Below, piece after piece: positions 1-8,779 of a stretch of DNA of 64,000 bases (the stretch's first letter is position 1; each line of letters begins with the position of its first letter). A program made the position numbers and the translations under genes. Where the stretch lies: assembly GCA_029977845.1 (NCBI GenBank), contig JAPOKC010000010.1, positions 1 through 64,000 of the forward strand, written 5' to 3'. The notes beneath the pieces were generated by a model, which ran no database searches, had not been told where the DNA came from, and saw only the letters and a program-made list of their open reading frames with translations. Origin of the DNA: Mycobacteriaceae bacterium (lineage in GTDB: Bacteria > Actinomycetota > Actinomycetes > Mycobacteriales > Mycobacteriaceae).

Positions 1-1946
1 TCCAGCCCCTTGGCCACTTCCCAGCTGTCCGGCATGCCGTCGGCATCGGTATCGGTCGGGGCCGCCGGCGCGGCCCCGGAGTAAGCCGGCAACAACGCAT
101 CCCCGGCCGGGTTGGTGTTCCGCGGCGCGGTAGCGATGGTGTTGGTCGCCACCGATTGGAGTAGTCGGGTGTCCATCGGATCCCGCGGCCACGCGCCGGC
201 GATGTTCAGCAGCGTGGCCTGCAGCAGATCGGTGGGGGTGTAGGTGATCGCCGGGAACGGAAACCGCGTCGGCATCTTCTGCGCCACCTGGGCTCCGGTA
301 TTCGACCCGGCCGCGGTGAAGTCGTTGCAGCAGTAAAACAGCTGATAGTCCGACAGGCTCGGATAGAGGTTCATCTTGTTGCCGCTGACGTAAAGCTGGT
401 TGGTCGGGTTGCGCATGATCTGGTCGTCGAACATTGCGTACGGGAAGCCGGACCGGACGTGGAAGAGATTGTTGACCGCGTTGATCTTCCAGTAGATCGG
501 GTAGGGGTCGCCGGCGCCGTTGGTGACGACACCGGTACTCGGCGCCAGCGCGACGAAGAAGTTCGGATCCCAATACAGATTGTTCGACAACTCGAGGTTC
601 ATCGTCGAGTTGGCCGCGGCAAGGGATTCGCGACTGCCCTCGGGTAGCCGCCCTTCGATGCGGTCGAAGATGTTGTGGTGCAGCGAGATGTTGTTCAGCC
701 CGAACCCGTAGGCGGGGTTGGAGTAGTTCATCAGGATGCCGCCGTAGAACGAATGCCCGCCCAGGGTCTCGGCCAGCAGTGTGTTCTGCACCGTGATGTC
801 GTGGGAGTAGGAGAACTCGATGGCTTCGTCGGTGGCGTTGCCGATCGAGACATGGTCGACGATTCCGTTGCGGGTGTAGCGGATTCGCAATCCATCGTCA
901 CTGGGACCGTCCTGCCCTGGACGCAGACGCACGAACTGCAGGATCCAGTTTTCGGCGAAGTCGACCGGGGCCTGAACGGCCTGGTCCTGATACGGGCTCT
1001 CGTCGGTCACCAGACCACGGATGGTGATACCACCCGGCGAGGTTTGGCCGGCGATGGTGACATCACCATTGGTCAGGTGGATCTGGGTGTTGATCACTCC
1101 ACTGACCTTGAACAGGATGTAGCGGGCGCCGGGCTGATCGATGGCCCACTGCAGCGACCCGGGACCGTTGGCGTTGAGGTTCGTGACATAGATGACGCTT
1201 CCGCCGCGTCCGCCGGTGGCGTACGCGCCGAATCCTTCGGCACCGGGGAACGCGGCCAGACCGGTGGGTGTCCCTGACCCGCCCGGATCGGTTCCCCCCG
1301 ATGAGGTGGAGAACGGGGCGACCGTGACATTGACGGTCCGTACGGTGGTGTGGCCGGCGCTTCCGAGCAGCCCGAAGGTCAGTAGGTTCAGCAATCCGCC
1401 TAGTCCGTGCAGATGGAATCCGCTGCCGGCGTCACTGGCCGCGACACTGAACGAATCGGTGGCGCCGGTGGCCGCAACCGTCGGATCCGGGGTGTAGCTG
1501 TACCCGCCGTCGTCAGCCACGACGACGGTGCCGTGCGCGGGTAGGGCGGTGACGGTATAGCTCAGGACATCGCTGTCGTCGTCCGATGCGTTCAACCGTC
1601 CGGTCACCACACCATCAGAAGCCTGTGCTGTCTGCATCGGGCTCAGCGTCGGCGTCTGGTTGTTCAGCAGGGCCGCCCAACCGGTGCTGGCCGCGGCGGC
1701 GGTCCGGTTCGTGGCGCGGGCAACTGCCCGGGGCTGTCGTGATGCGGCCCGAACGGCACGGCGGGTGGAGAGACCGGCCGGCGCAACAGTGCGGTGCGCA
1801 CCCGCCCGCGGGGAGGCCGCATTCACCGCATCTGACGCTCCGGTGTCCGCGGCGGCCATACCCGTTCCGCCCACCAGCACAGCCGCGCCGAGGCCCACGG
1901 CCGCGGCGAGCGGCCCCAGACGCCCCACCAGTGGACCGGCGGCCAT
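1..1946 (-). CDS. Secreted pectate-lyase-like beta-helix protein (3' end cut by window edge)
   Basis: This gene is absent from the ORF track because its stop lies beyond the left edge. I translated it by hand from an ATG whose complement ends at 1946, preceded by a GGGAGG ribosome site, and found 648 open codons. Residues 1-33 form a signal peptide ending AAAD, followed by an Ala/Arg-rich linker to about 95. Residues 96-210 are a cadherin/VCBS-like module (NQTPTLSPMQT, YSYTPD, TDSFSVAASD). From about 231 comes the polysaccharide-lyase-type start AFPGAEGFGAYATGGRGG and a right-handed beta-helix (DHVSIGNATDEAIE, NISLHHNIF). The visible end, DTDADGMPDSWE, is a Ca-binding-like segment common at the C-termini of such lyases. 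It probably binds or cleaves a polysaccharide outside the cell; the substrate is not visible. It is divergent from the phosphodiesterase gene. Confidence 0.85.
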   Translation of the reverse strand, partial: MAAGPLVGRLGPLAAAVGLGAAVLVGGTGMAAADTGASDAVNAASPRAGAHRTVAPAGLSTRRAVRAASRQPRAVARATNRTAAAASTGWAALLNNQTPTLSPMQTAQASDGVVTGRLNASDDDSDVLSYTVTALPAHGTVVVADDGGYSYTPDPTVAATGATDSFSVAASDAGSGFHLHGLGGLLNLLTFGLLGSAGHTTVRTVNVTVAPFSTSSGGTDPGGSGTPTGLAAFPGAEGFGAYATGGRGGSVIYVTNLNANGPGSLQWAIDQPGARYILFKVSGVINTQIHLTNGDVTIAGQTSPGGITIRGLVTDESPYQDQAVQAPVDFAENWILQFVRLRPGQDGPSDDGLRIRYTRNGIVDHVSIGNATDEAIEFSYSHDITVQNTLLAETLGGHSFYGGILMNYSNPAYGFGLNNISLHHNIFDRIEGRLPEGSRESLAAANSTMNLELSNNLYWDPNFFVALAPSTGVVTNGAGDPYPIYWKINAVNNLFHVRSGFPYAMFDDQIMRNPTNQLYVSGNKMNLYPSLSDYQLFYCCNDFTAAGSNTGAQVAQKMPTRFPFPAITYTPTDLLQATLLNIAGAWPRDPMDTRLLQSVATNTIATAPRNTNPAGDALLPAYSGAAPAAPTDTDADGMPDSWEVAKGL

Positions 1947-2133
1947 AGTGCCTCCCGCACAGATTCGACCGTTTGATTCGATCACGGCCGCCCCGGAGCC
2001 AGCAATAGCCAATGGCCTCATTCGCAAAGGACCTTCGGCACAGCGGAACAAGGAAAAACCTGTGATTCGCCGCTGCTAGCTATTACCGTCACTCCAAACG
2101 GCGAACTTCTTCTACCGAACGGGGATCGGAAAC

Positions 2134-3675
2134 ATGACGACGATCAAACAGGTTTGCTTGGGTGTCGCGGTCGCCGGTGCGGTCGCCGGCGGCGGCTCCG
2201 CGATCGCCACCGCGGTGGCATACGCCGACACCACCGACTCGGCCGCTGCGACAGGATCGGCGGTCAATGCCGGTCCGGTTTCGCACGCACGGGCCCGGAC
2301 CAAGGCCGCGAAACCCGCTGCCGCCGCGCCACAACGCAACCGGAAGGCGAGCCCCGCTTCGACCGCAGCCACAAAGCGCCCAACGCTGCGCGGCCGCGCC
2401 GCGGTTGCCGCCATCACCGCCTCGGTGACGGCCGATCCGCCGGTGCACGTGCTGCTGATCGGCACCGACGGCACCAACCTCAGCAAGGTCCTCGCTGATC
2501 CGGCCAACACCGGGTTCACCAACCTGATGGCCCAGAGCGTCACCGGCGCAGCGACCATCGTCGGGCACACCACCATCTCCGGCCCGTCGTGGTCGACGAT
2601 CATGACCGGCGCGTGGGACAGCAAGACCGGAGTGATCAACAACATCTTCAACCCGGCGCCGTATGAGAGCTGGCCCACCGCCTTCAATCTGCTGGAGTAC
2701 ACCAAGCCCGATATCGACACGGCCTACATCGGGGACTGGGCCTACATCAATGAGATGGCCGACGCAGGCGGCTATCCGGTCGACCAGAACTTCTACTACG
2801 GATTCACCACCAGTTGGGCCGACACCGACACCGAGGTGGTCAACAAGACCATCGACCTGATCAACGGCGCGGCGACCGACACCTCGTCGTTCATGTTCTC
2901 CTACCAGGTGCAGGTCGACGAGGCCGGTCACACCTACGGCGGCGGCTCACCGGAGTACGCCCAGGCGGTCACCAATGTCAGCAACAACATCCAGCAGATC
3001 ATGGATGCGGTGACGGCGCGTGAACTTGCGACCGGTGAGGACTGGACGGTGATCGTCACCACCGACCACGGCCATCAGCAATCGCTCGGCTTCGGCCACG
3101 GCTTCCAATCCCCCGATGAGACATCCACATTCGTGATCTTCGACCTGGCGGGAGACAGCGCCAACGACGGCAAGCAGAACCTGAACTATTCGACCACCGA
3201 CATCACGCCGACGATCGTGAGTCTCTTCGGGGTACCGCAGCGCTCCGACTTCGACGGTGTGCCGATGAACACCAGTGCGGGCGTTCTGAACAGCATCGTG
3301 ACCCCGGTCAATCTCACGCAGGCACTGAACGACGCGGTGGGCATGTACGGCTATCCGAACATCGGCACCGATATCGCCCTCGGCGTCCGGACCATCTTCG
3401 CCTCCGTTCCCTATTTCATTGACGGGGCGGTCAACGCGGTCACCGCACAACTGCAGTCGATCGTGAACCAGGACATCTTCCTCATCAGCGCGTTGGCCGG
3501 GTTCACCGAACTCGCCGTCCAGTTCGTCGGTGACGGTCTGGTCGCGGTGACCCAGGCACTGGCCCGGGTGGTCGCAAACCTGACCGGTGCGGGCGTCATC
3601 GCTCCGACCGATCCTCCGCTGCCGACGCCGCCGGCCGGCGCGCTTCCTCTGCTGCCGGTCGCCGCGCTGGTCTGA
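2134..3675 (+). CDS. Secreted type I phosphodiesterase / nucleotide pyrophosphatase family protein
   Basis: A 513-residue protein with a signal peptide ending AVAYAD (about residue 32) and a basic Ala/Pro-rich linker to about residue 100. The alkaline-phosphatase-superfamily core follows. LLIGTDGTN gives the first metal Asp, GPSWSTIMTGAWDSKTG carries the Ser/Thr nucleophile, and QVDEAGHTYG, VTTDHGHQ and GHGF supply the remaining metal ligands. Members hydrolyse phosphodiester or phosphomonoester bonds outside the cytoplasm; the substrate is unknown. The tail is Pro/Ala-rich with no obvious anchor. The next gene also encodes a secreted phosphoesterase, with a stem-loop between them. Confidence 0.85.
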   Translation: MTTIKQVCLGVAVAGAVAGGGSAIATAVAYADTTDSAAATGSAVNAGPVSHARARTKAAKPAAAAPQRNRKASPASTAATKRPTLRGRAAVAAITASVTADPPVHVLLIGTDGTNLSKVLADPANTGFTNLMAQSVTGAATIVGHTTISGPSWSTIMTGAWDSKTGVINNIFNPAPYESWPTAFNLLEYTKPDIDTAYIGDWAYINEMADAGGYPVDQNFYYGFTTSWADTDTEVVNKTIDLINGAATDTSSFMFSYQVQVDEAGHTYGGGSPEYAQAVTNVSNNIQQIMDAVTARELATGEDWTVIVTTDHGHQQSLGFGHGFQSPDETSTFVIFDLAGDSANDGKQNLNYSTTDITPTIVSLFGVPQRSDFDGVPMNTSAGVLNSIVTPVNLTQALNDAVGMYGYPNIGTDIALGVRTIFASVPYFIDGAVNAVTAQLQSIVNQDIFLISALAGFTELAVQFVGDGLVAVTQALARVVANLTGAGVIAPTDPPLPTPPAGALPLLPVAALV

Positions 3676-3693
3676 CCGGGCGCGGTTATTTGC

Positions 3694-3717
3694 CAACCGG
3701 CTGACGACGGCCGGTTG
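3694..3717 (+). terminator. Stem-loop after the phosphodiesterase gene
   Basis: Perfect 8-base arms CAACCGGC / GCCGGTTG with an 8-base loop lie 18 bases after the stop codon. There is no T-tract, as is usual for mycobacterial terminators. It sits directly before the -10-like element of the next gene. Confidence 0.5.
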
Positions 3718-3723
3718 TCCCCC

Positions 3724-3729
3724 TAGCCT
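3724..3729 (+). promoter_or_regulatory. -10-like hexamer TAGCCT, leaderless arrangement
   Basis: TAGCCT fits TANNNT and ends 7 bases before the ATG at 3737. No purine-rich ribosome site precedes that ATG, so transcription may start at or next to the start codon. Confidence 0.4.
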
Positions 3730-3736
3730 CACCTCT

Positions 3737-5896
3737 ATGGATAACGCCACTGGAATCGGTCGTGTCGGAGCGTTAGCGGTAGCCCTGGGTATCGGAATGG
3801 CGGTGGTGAGTTCGCCTGGCCTGGCGCACGCGGATTCCACCGATGGGGGCTCACCGGCCACCGCTGCGCGATCCGGCGCGGGTGGCGCCGCCCAGAGTGC
3901 CCCGCCCCGCGCTCGTCGGCAGCCACAGGCCAGCCCCCGGCAGGCAGCCTCGGTCATCGGTAAGTCCTCGGCGCCGGCGACCGCCGGCCACACGGCCCGT
4001 CTACCGCGGGGCCTGATCGCAGACACCGCGGCTCCCTCGCTCGCAGTAGCGGTCGGTCCAGGCGCGTCAGCACTCGCCTCGACAGCAACCGCACCGGCGG
4101 CGGTTGCGTCCGCGACGACCCAGGACCCGGTGGTCGCGATCACGCACGCCGTCACCGCGACGGTGGCGCAATTCCTGGACTCCGTACTGAGCCCGCTGGC
4201 CAACGGTGGCCCGCTCAGCCCGACCGGATCACCGTTGCTGTGGACCGCGCTGGCCTGGGCCCGACGGGAGCTCGGCGAACCCGGTCCCGGCACGCCTACC
4301 GCCGCGGTCACCACGACCAGCCTGACGATGAGTGGGAACCTCCTGATCAACGGCGGCGCCGAGTCCGGCGATCCGTCGTTGTCGGGCAACGCCTCGGTAA
4401 GCATTCCGGGCTGGACGGTGACCGGTACGCCGACGGTGATCCGGTACGGAACCCCGCGCAACATGTGGCCGGTCGGCCTTAGCTCGCCGACGCCGAACCT
4501 GCCCGCGTTCATGGGCTTTCCGACCACCAGCAGCGGGGCGGGTGACACCCAGTTCTTCGGCGGCGGAAACGTCGCGACGTCAACGCTGACCCAGACCGTC
4601 GCCCTCACCAGACCATCGGCCGCCGGCGAGACCTATGACCTCAGCGCCCAACTCGGCGGCTGGCTGATCAACCCCGGCGCGGCCTCGGTCACGGTGAACT
4701 TCCTCGACTCCAACAGGCTCTACCTGGGTACCGCCTCGATCGGGCCGGTCAACCTGTTCGACCGGTTCTTCCAGACCACATTGCTGGATCGCAGCGTCAC
4801 CGGGACCCTACCCACCGGCACCCAGTACGCGCAGGTAACGGTGAACCTCAGGGCGTGGACCCCGATCCTGCCTGGCCTCAACGCCGACTACAACTCGGCC
4901 TTCGCCGACAACATCTCGTTCACCGTCAGCGATCCGACCCAGACAGCGGGCACACTGGCGCCGCCGGTCTCGACTGTCGGCTCACTGGACCACGTCTACA
5001 TGGTCTACATGGAGAACAAGGGCTACAACGACATCGTCGGCAGCCCGAATGCGCCCTTCCTGAACAGCTTGATCAACAACTTCGGTTTCGCCGACAACTA
5101 CTATGCGCTGACTCACGGCAGCCTGCCGAACTACTACCCGATCGTCGGCGGCAACGACGACGGAAAGACCTACAACTGCGCCACGACGTGCATCGACGCC
5201 TCGACCACGCTGGTCTCCAACATCGACGACGCCGGATTGACCTGGCGCTCCTACGCCCAGGGCCTGGTCGCCGGTGCGGATCCACTGGTGAGCAGCGGCG
5301 ACTACGCCTTCGACGAGACGGCCTTCCCGGCGTTCAGCTACGTCGCCGACAACCCGGACCCGAACTACGCCGCGGACCACATCCTGCCGTTGGAGCAGAT
5401 GGCCATCGACCTCCAGTCCGCTTCGACCGCACCGAACTTCGCCTGGTTCGCCGCTGACGAGGACTCCAACGGGGAGGGCCCGGTCACCTTCCCGGTCGGC
5501 ATGCTGAAGTTCGCCCTCAGCCAGATCGGCCCCCACCACCAGTACAACGTGCCGGCCCTGGATCAGTACCTCTCGGAGACGGTGCCGGTGATCACCGGTT
5601 CGGCGGTCTGGCAGGACCCGGCCGAGAAGTCAGTGCTGGTGGTCACCTTCGACGAGGACAACAACAACACGTCGCTGGGCTTCGGCAACGAGGGCAACCA
5701 CGTCGTCACCGTCGTCATCCCGTCGCCGGGCGCCATCGCCGGCGGCATGCTGTCGGGCCACTTCGTCGACAGCACGCATTACGACCACTACAGCCTGCTG
5801 CGGATGATCGAGGACTCCCTCGGCCTGCCCACGCTGACCAACAACGACAAGTACGCCGTCCCGATGAACGGCTTCTGGGGCAGCACCCTGGTGTAG
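3737..5896 (+). CDS. Secreted phosphoesterase (PF04185, phospholipase C / acid phosphatase type) with N-terminal jelly-roll domain
   Basis: The start is placed at ATG 3737, inside the longer ORF, because a signal peptide follows directly (MDNATGIGRVGALAVALG to LAHAD). Residues 30-200 are low-complexity Ala/Pro. About 203-395 resembles a galactose-binding-like jelly-roll (LINGGAESGDPS, SIPGWTVTG, NADYNSAFADNISF). About 415-719 is a phosphoesterase domain: VYMVYMENKGYNDIVG, YYALTHGSLPNYYPI, VLVVTFDEDNNN, GNHVVTVVIPSP and HYDHYSLLRMIED. Enzymes of this class cleave phosphomonoesters or phospholipids outside the cell. The extra domain suggests binding to a surface or polysaccharide. The substrate is not predictable from sequence. 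Confidence 0.85.
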   Translation: MDNATGIGRVGALAVALGIGMAVVSSPGLAHADSTDGGSPATAARSGAGGAAQSAPPRARRQPQASPRQAASVIGKSSAPATAGHTARLPRGLIADTAAPSLAVAVGPGASALASTATAPAAVASATTQDPVVAITHAVTATVAQFLDSVLSPLANGGPLSPTGSPLLWTALAWARRELGEPGPGTPTAAVTTTSLTMSGNLLINGGAESGDPSLSGNASVSIPGWTVTGTPTVIRYGTPRNMWPVGLSSPTPNLPAFMGFPTTSSGAGDTQFFGGGNVATSTLTQTVALTRPSAAGETYDLSAQLGGWLINPGAASVTVNFLDSNRLYLGTASIGPVNLFDRFFQTTLLDRSVTGTLPTGTQYAQVTVNLRAWTPILPGLNADYNSAFADNISFTVSDPTQTAGTLAPPVSTVGSLDHVYMVYMENKGYNDIVGSPNAPFLNSLINNFGFADNYYALTHGSLPNYYPIVGGNDDGKTYNCATTCIDASTTLVSNIDDAGLTWRSYAQGLVAGADPLVSSGDYAFDETAFPAFSYVADNPDPNYAADHILPLEQMAIDLQSASTAPNFAWFAADEDSNGEGPVTFPVGMLKFALSQIGPHHQYNVPALDQYLSETVPVITGSAVWQDPAEKSVLVVTFDEDNNNTSLGFGNEGNHVVTVVIPSPGAIAGGMLSGHFVDSTHYDHYSLLRMIEDSLGLPTLTNNDKYAVPMNGFWGSTLV

Positions 5897-5906
5897 AACT
5901 GAGCGC

Positions 5907-6776
5907 GTGGGCACCTACGCGGTCACCGGTTCCGCATCGGGGATGGGCAGTGCCGTCGTCGAACGGCTGCGCACCCTCGGGAACACCGTCATCCGCGTCG
6001 ACATCAAGGACGCCGACGTCGCCGCCGACCTGTCCACGCCGGAGGGCCGGCGGTCCGCCGCGAGCGAGGTCCTGACCGCCTGCGGCGGACGACTCGACGG
6101 TGCAGTGCTCGCCGCAGGCCTCGGCCCGACGCCCGGAGCACAGCGACTCATCACCGAGGTCAACTACTTCGGGGTGGTGGAACTGCTGCAGGCGTGGCGG
6201 TCGGCACTGGCCGCCGCCGGATCGGCGAAAGTCGTGGTGTTCTCGAGCAACTCGACCACCACCATCCCGGCGGTCCCACGCCGCGCGGTGCGCGCACTGC
6301 TGGCCGGCGATGCCGACAAGGCGCTGCGGTCCTATCGGATCTTCGGTCGCAATGCCCCGCCGATGGCCTACGGCGCGTCCAAGATCGCGGTCAGCCACTG
6401 GGTGCGACGCAATGCGGTGACCCGCGAGTGGGCCGGTGCCGGAATCCGGCTCAACGCCATCGCGCCGGGCGCGATCATGACGCCCATGCTCGAACGCCAG
6501 CTGGCCACGCCTGCCGAGGCGAAGAACATCCACCAGTTTCCCGTGCCGATCGGCGGGTTCGGGGATCCGGGTGCGCTGGCCGACTGGGTGGTGTTCATGC
6601 TGTCCGACTCGGCGGACTTCCTCTGTGGCAGTATCGTTTTCGTCGACGGTGGATCCGACGCCTACTTCCGGCCGGATGACTGGCCGCGGCCCCTCCCAGT
6701 CTGGCGGGTGCCGTCCTACCTGAAGCGCACCCGGCAATTCAGGCCTTTCAACACCAACCCCGAAGGGAACCGATGA
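5907..6776 (+). CDS. Short-chain dehydrogenase/reductase
   Basis: A 289-residue classical SDR from GTG 5907, 10 bases after the preceding stop. It has the nucleotide-binding TGSASGMG near the N-terminus, VNYFG, a Ser in VVVFSSNS, the catalytic YGASK pair and the IAPGAIMTPM segment after it. VFVDGGSDAYFRP is the typical C-terminal end of the fold. The residue after beta-2 is Asp (RVDIKD), which favours NAD(H) over NADP(H). It resembles hydroxysteroid-dehydrogenase-type SDRs, but the substrate is unknown. Its TGA overlaps the next start (ATGA), so the two are probably translated together. Confidence 0.85.
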   Translation: MGTYAVTGSASGMGSAVVERLRTLGNTVIRVDIKDADVAADLSTPEGRRSAASEVLTACGGRLDGAVLAAGLGPTPGAQRLITEVNYFGVVELLQAWRSALAAAGSAKVVVFSSNSTTTIPAVPRRAVRALLAGDADKALRSYRIFGRNAPPMAYGASKIAVSHWVRRNAVTREWAGAGIRLNAIAPGAIMTPMLERQLATPAEAKNIHQFPVPIGGFGDPGALADWVVFMLSDSADFLCGSIVFVDGGSDAYFRPDDWPRPLPVWRVPSYLKRTRQFRPFNTNPEGNR

Positions 6777-7240
6777 TGAACCGTCGCACAGCTGTACTGG
6801 CAGCACTGACGATCGCTGCGGCGTCGCTCGCGGGATGCTCCGGCAAGAGCGAGACACCCCAGTCTCAGGAGTCGAAGTCTCAGGGGCCGCAGACCACCAC
6901 GATCCAGATCTCCTATGACGATCTGTTGACCCAGAAGCAGATCAGCCGCAGTGTGAAACTGCCCGTCGGCGACTTCCTCCAGGTCAGTCTGGGCTCCAAC
7001 GCCTCCACCGGCTACGAGTGGGAGGACAAGATGCTGATCTCGGACCCGAAGGTGATCGTGCAGACCGGCCACGAGAACATCGCGCCGGCCACCGGCCAGC
7101 CAGGGGCACCCGGTAGCGAGGTGTGGATGCTGCAGACCACCCAGCGTGGCCAGACCACGGTCTCCACCACCTATGGCAGGCCCTGGCCGGGCGGGGAGAA
7201 GGACACCTGGGTGTTCACCGTCAACGTCGAGGTCGACTGA
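6773..7240 (+). CDS. Chagasin-like (I42) cysteine-protease-inhibitor lipoprotein
   Basis: A 155-residue lipoprotein with lipobox SLAGC (Cys near residue 23) and a Ser/Gln-rich linker. The C-terminal domain carries the three chagasin loops: SNASTGYEWE (NPTTG-type), a Gly-rich loop in QPGAPGSEVW, and YGRPWPGG (RPW). Chagasin-family proteins block papain-like cysteine proteases by placing these loops in the active-site cleft. Here the domain would sit on the outer face of the membrane. The target protease cannot be seen in this window. The start overlaps the SDR stop. Confidence 0.8.
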   Translation: MMNRRTAVLAALTIAAASLAGCSGKSETPQSQESKSQGPQTTTIQISYDDLLTQKQISRSVKLPVGDFLQVSLGSNASTGYEWEDKMLISDPKVIVQTGHENIAPATGQPGAPGSEVWMLQTTQRGQTTVSTTYGRPWPGGEKDTWVFTVNVEVD

Positions 7241-7280
7241 CACCCGCGAGTCACTCGCGTCACTTGTGTCACTGAGTGCG

Positions 7281-7286
7281 TACCCT
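7281..7286 (+). promoter_or_regulatory. -10-like hexamer TACCCT, leaderless arrangement
   Basis: TACCCT (TANNNT) followed by exactly 6 bases and then ATG 7293. No ribosome-binding sequence lies between. Confidence 0.4.
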
Positions 7287-7292
7287 GGTCCT

Positions 7293-7811
7293 ATGTCCCG
7301 TCCGCTGAGGGCCGCAGTCGCGGCCGTGTGGCTGGTGGCCGCCGGCGCGGCGGCCTCCGGATGCACGTCCACCGTCGACGGGGTGGCCAGTTGCCCCGGT
7401 TGCGGACCGGGGACCGAACCGGAGTTCCCGATCTCCCCGACGATGCCGACCCAGATGCCGCCGTCCGGCGAGGGGGTCCTGGAACCCACCGAGACCGGCT
7501 TTGTCTACATCGAGACCAAGTCCGGCAAGACGCGGTGCCAGATCTCGACGGACTCGGTCGGCTGTGAATCCGACTTCACCGACCCGCCGACCGTCGAGGG
7601 CCAGCCCGCCACCGGGGTGGAGGTCTCCGCGAGTGGTGAACACACCTGGCACGCCGGAAACCTGGGCGCGATACCGACCACCACCATCGACTACGCCACC
7701 TACTACGCACTCGACTGGACCATCGAAGCCGATTCCGCCGGCACCAGGTTCACCAACGACGGCACGGGTCATGGCATGTCCATCAGCACCGAAGGCGTCG
7801 AGTTCTTCTGA
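7293..7811 (+). CDS. Lipoprotein of unknown function
   Basis: The ORF-track frame opens at 7146 inside the previous gene. The real start is ATG 7293, which is followed at once by a lipoprotein signal, MSRPLRAAVAAVWLVAAG, with lipobox AASGC. The mature 150 residues contain four Cys, two in ASCPGCGPG and two in KTRCQISTDSVGCESDF, so disulfides are likely. The end ISTEGVEFF is hydrophobic. I do not recognise a characterised family; short mycobacterial lipoproteins of this design are common. It lies between a surface protease inhibitor and an F420-type oxidoreductase. Confidence 0.75.
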   Translation: MSRPLRAAVAAVWLVAAGAAASGCTSTVDGVASCPGCGPGTEPEFPISPTMPTQMPPSGEGVLEPTETGFVYIETKSGKTRCQISTDSVGCESDFTDPPTVEGQPATGVEVSASGEHTWHAGNLGAIPTTTIDYATYYALDWTIEADSAGTRFTNDGTGHGMSISTEGVEFF

Positions 7812-7819
7812 GGAACGCC

Positions 7820-7825
7820 TAGGCT
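7820..7825 (+). promoter_or_regulatory. -10-like hexamer TAGGCT, leaderless arrangement
   Basis: TAGGCT, 7 bases, then ATG 7833. The spacer GAGATCC has little Shine-Dalgarno character. Confidence 0.35.
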
Positions 7826-7832
7826 GAGATCC

Positions 7833-8768
7833 ATGGATTTCCGGGTCTTCGTCGAACCTCAGCAGGGTGCCACCTACAACGATCAGCTCTCCGTAGCCAA
7901 AGCCGCTGAAGCGCTTGGTTTTTCAGCGTTCTTCCGGTCAGATCACTACCTGGCGATGAACGTCGAGGGTCTGCCCGGGCCCACCGATTCCTGGATCACC
8001 CTGGCCGGCCTGGCCCGGGAGACCTCGACGATCCGGCTCGGCACCCTGGTGACGTCGGCGACCTTCCGCCATCCCGGACCGCTGGCGATATCGGTGGCCG
8101 AAGTCGACGCGATGAGCGACGGACGCGTCGAGTTCGGTATCGGAGCCGGGTGGTTCGAAGACGAACACCGGGCTTACGCCATCCCCTTCCCGAGCCTCGG
8201 TGAACGTTTCACCCGATTCGAGGAGCAACTGGAGATCATCACCGGACTGTGGACCGCGCCGGGAACCTTCGATTACACGGGCGCCTACTACACCGTCTCT
8301 GATTCGCCGGCCCTGCCCAAGCCGGTGCAGCGTCCCCATCCGCCGATCATCATCGGCGGCGGTGGCGCCAAGCGCACTCCGGCTCTGGCGGCCCGCTTCG
8401 CCGCGGAGTTCAACGTCGCGTTCGTCGGCCTGGATTTCCTGACCACCCAGTTCGCAAGGGTGCGGGCCGCCGCCGAACGGATCGGCCGCCCAGCCGACGA
8501 CATCACCTACTCGGCGGCATTCGTGGTGTGCGCCGGGCGCAATGAGGCCGAGATCGCCAGCCGGGCCGGGGCGATCAGGCGCGAGGTCGACGAACTGCGG
8601 CAGAACACGCCCCTGGTCGGCACACCGTCGGAGATCGTCGATCGTCTGGCGCCGTTCGCCGAGGCCGGCGTCCAGCGGGTTTACCTACAGGTTCTCGACC
8701 TCGCCGACCTCGGCCATCTGGAAGTGTTCGCAGCCGAGGTCATGCCTCAGTTCCAGCGATCCCACTAG
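7833..8768 (+). CDS. LLM-class F420-dependent oxidoreductase
   Basis: A 311-residue luciferase-like TIM barrel. FFRSDHYL near the N-terminus, TIRLGTLVTSATFRHPG, VEFGIGAGWFEDEHRAYAI and RPHPPIIIGGGG are typical of the F420-dependent branch abundant in mycobacteria. These enzymes transfer hydride between reduced or oxidised F420 and an unsaturated or alcohol substrate; the substrate here is unknown. It appears to be transcribed on its own (see the -10 element). Confidence 0.85.
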   Translation: MDFRVFVEPQQGATYNDQLSVAKAAEALGFSAFFRSDHYLAMNVEGLPGPTDSWITLAGLARETSTIRLGTLVTSATFRHPGPLAISVAEVDAMSDGRVEFGIGAGWFEDEHRAYAIPFPSLGERFTRFEEQLEIITGLWTAPGTFDYTGAYYTVSDSPALPKPVQRPHPPIIIGGGGAKRTPALAARFAAEFNVAFVGLDFLTTQFARVRAAAERIGRPADDITYSAAFVVCAGRNEAEIASRAGAIRREVDELRQNTPLVGTPSEIVDRLAPFAEAGVQRVYLQVLDLADLGHLEVFAAEVMPQFQRSH

Positions 8769-8771
8769 GAT
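8766..8771 (+). promoter_or_regulatory. -10-like hexamer TAGGAT, leaderless arrangement
   Basis: TAGGAT overlaps the stop codon of the oxidoreductase and is followed by 8 bases and then GTG 8780. Confidence 0.3.
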
Positions 8772-8779
8772 CGCAACGC

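Noticed and set aside
2947-4608. 553-codon minus-strand ORF across the phosphodiesterase and phosphoesterase genes
   Set aside because: It opposes two proteins with clear signal peptides and catalytic motifs. High-GC coding DNA gives long antisense frames, and its Arg/Ala/Gly-rich composition has no recognisable domain.
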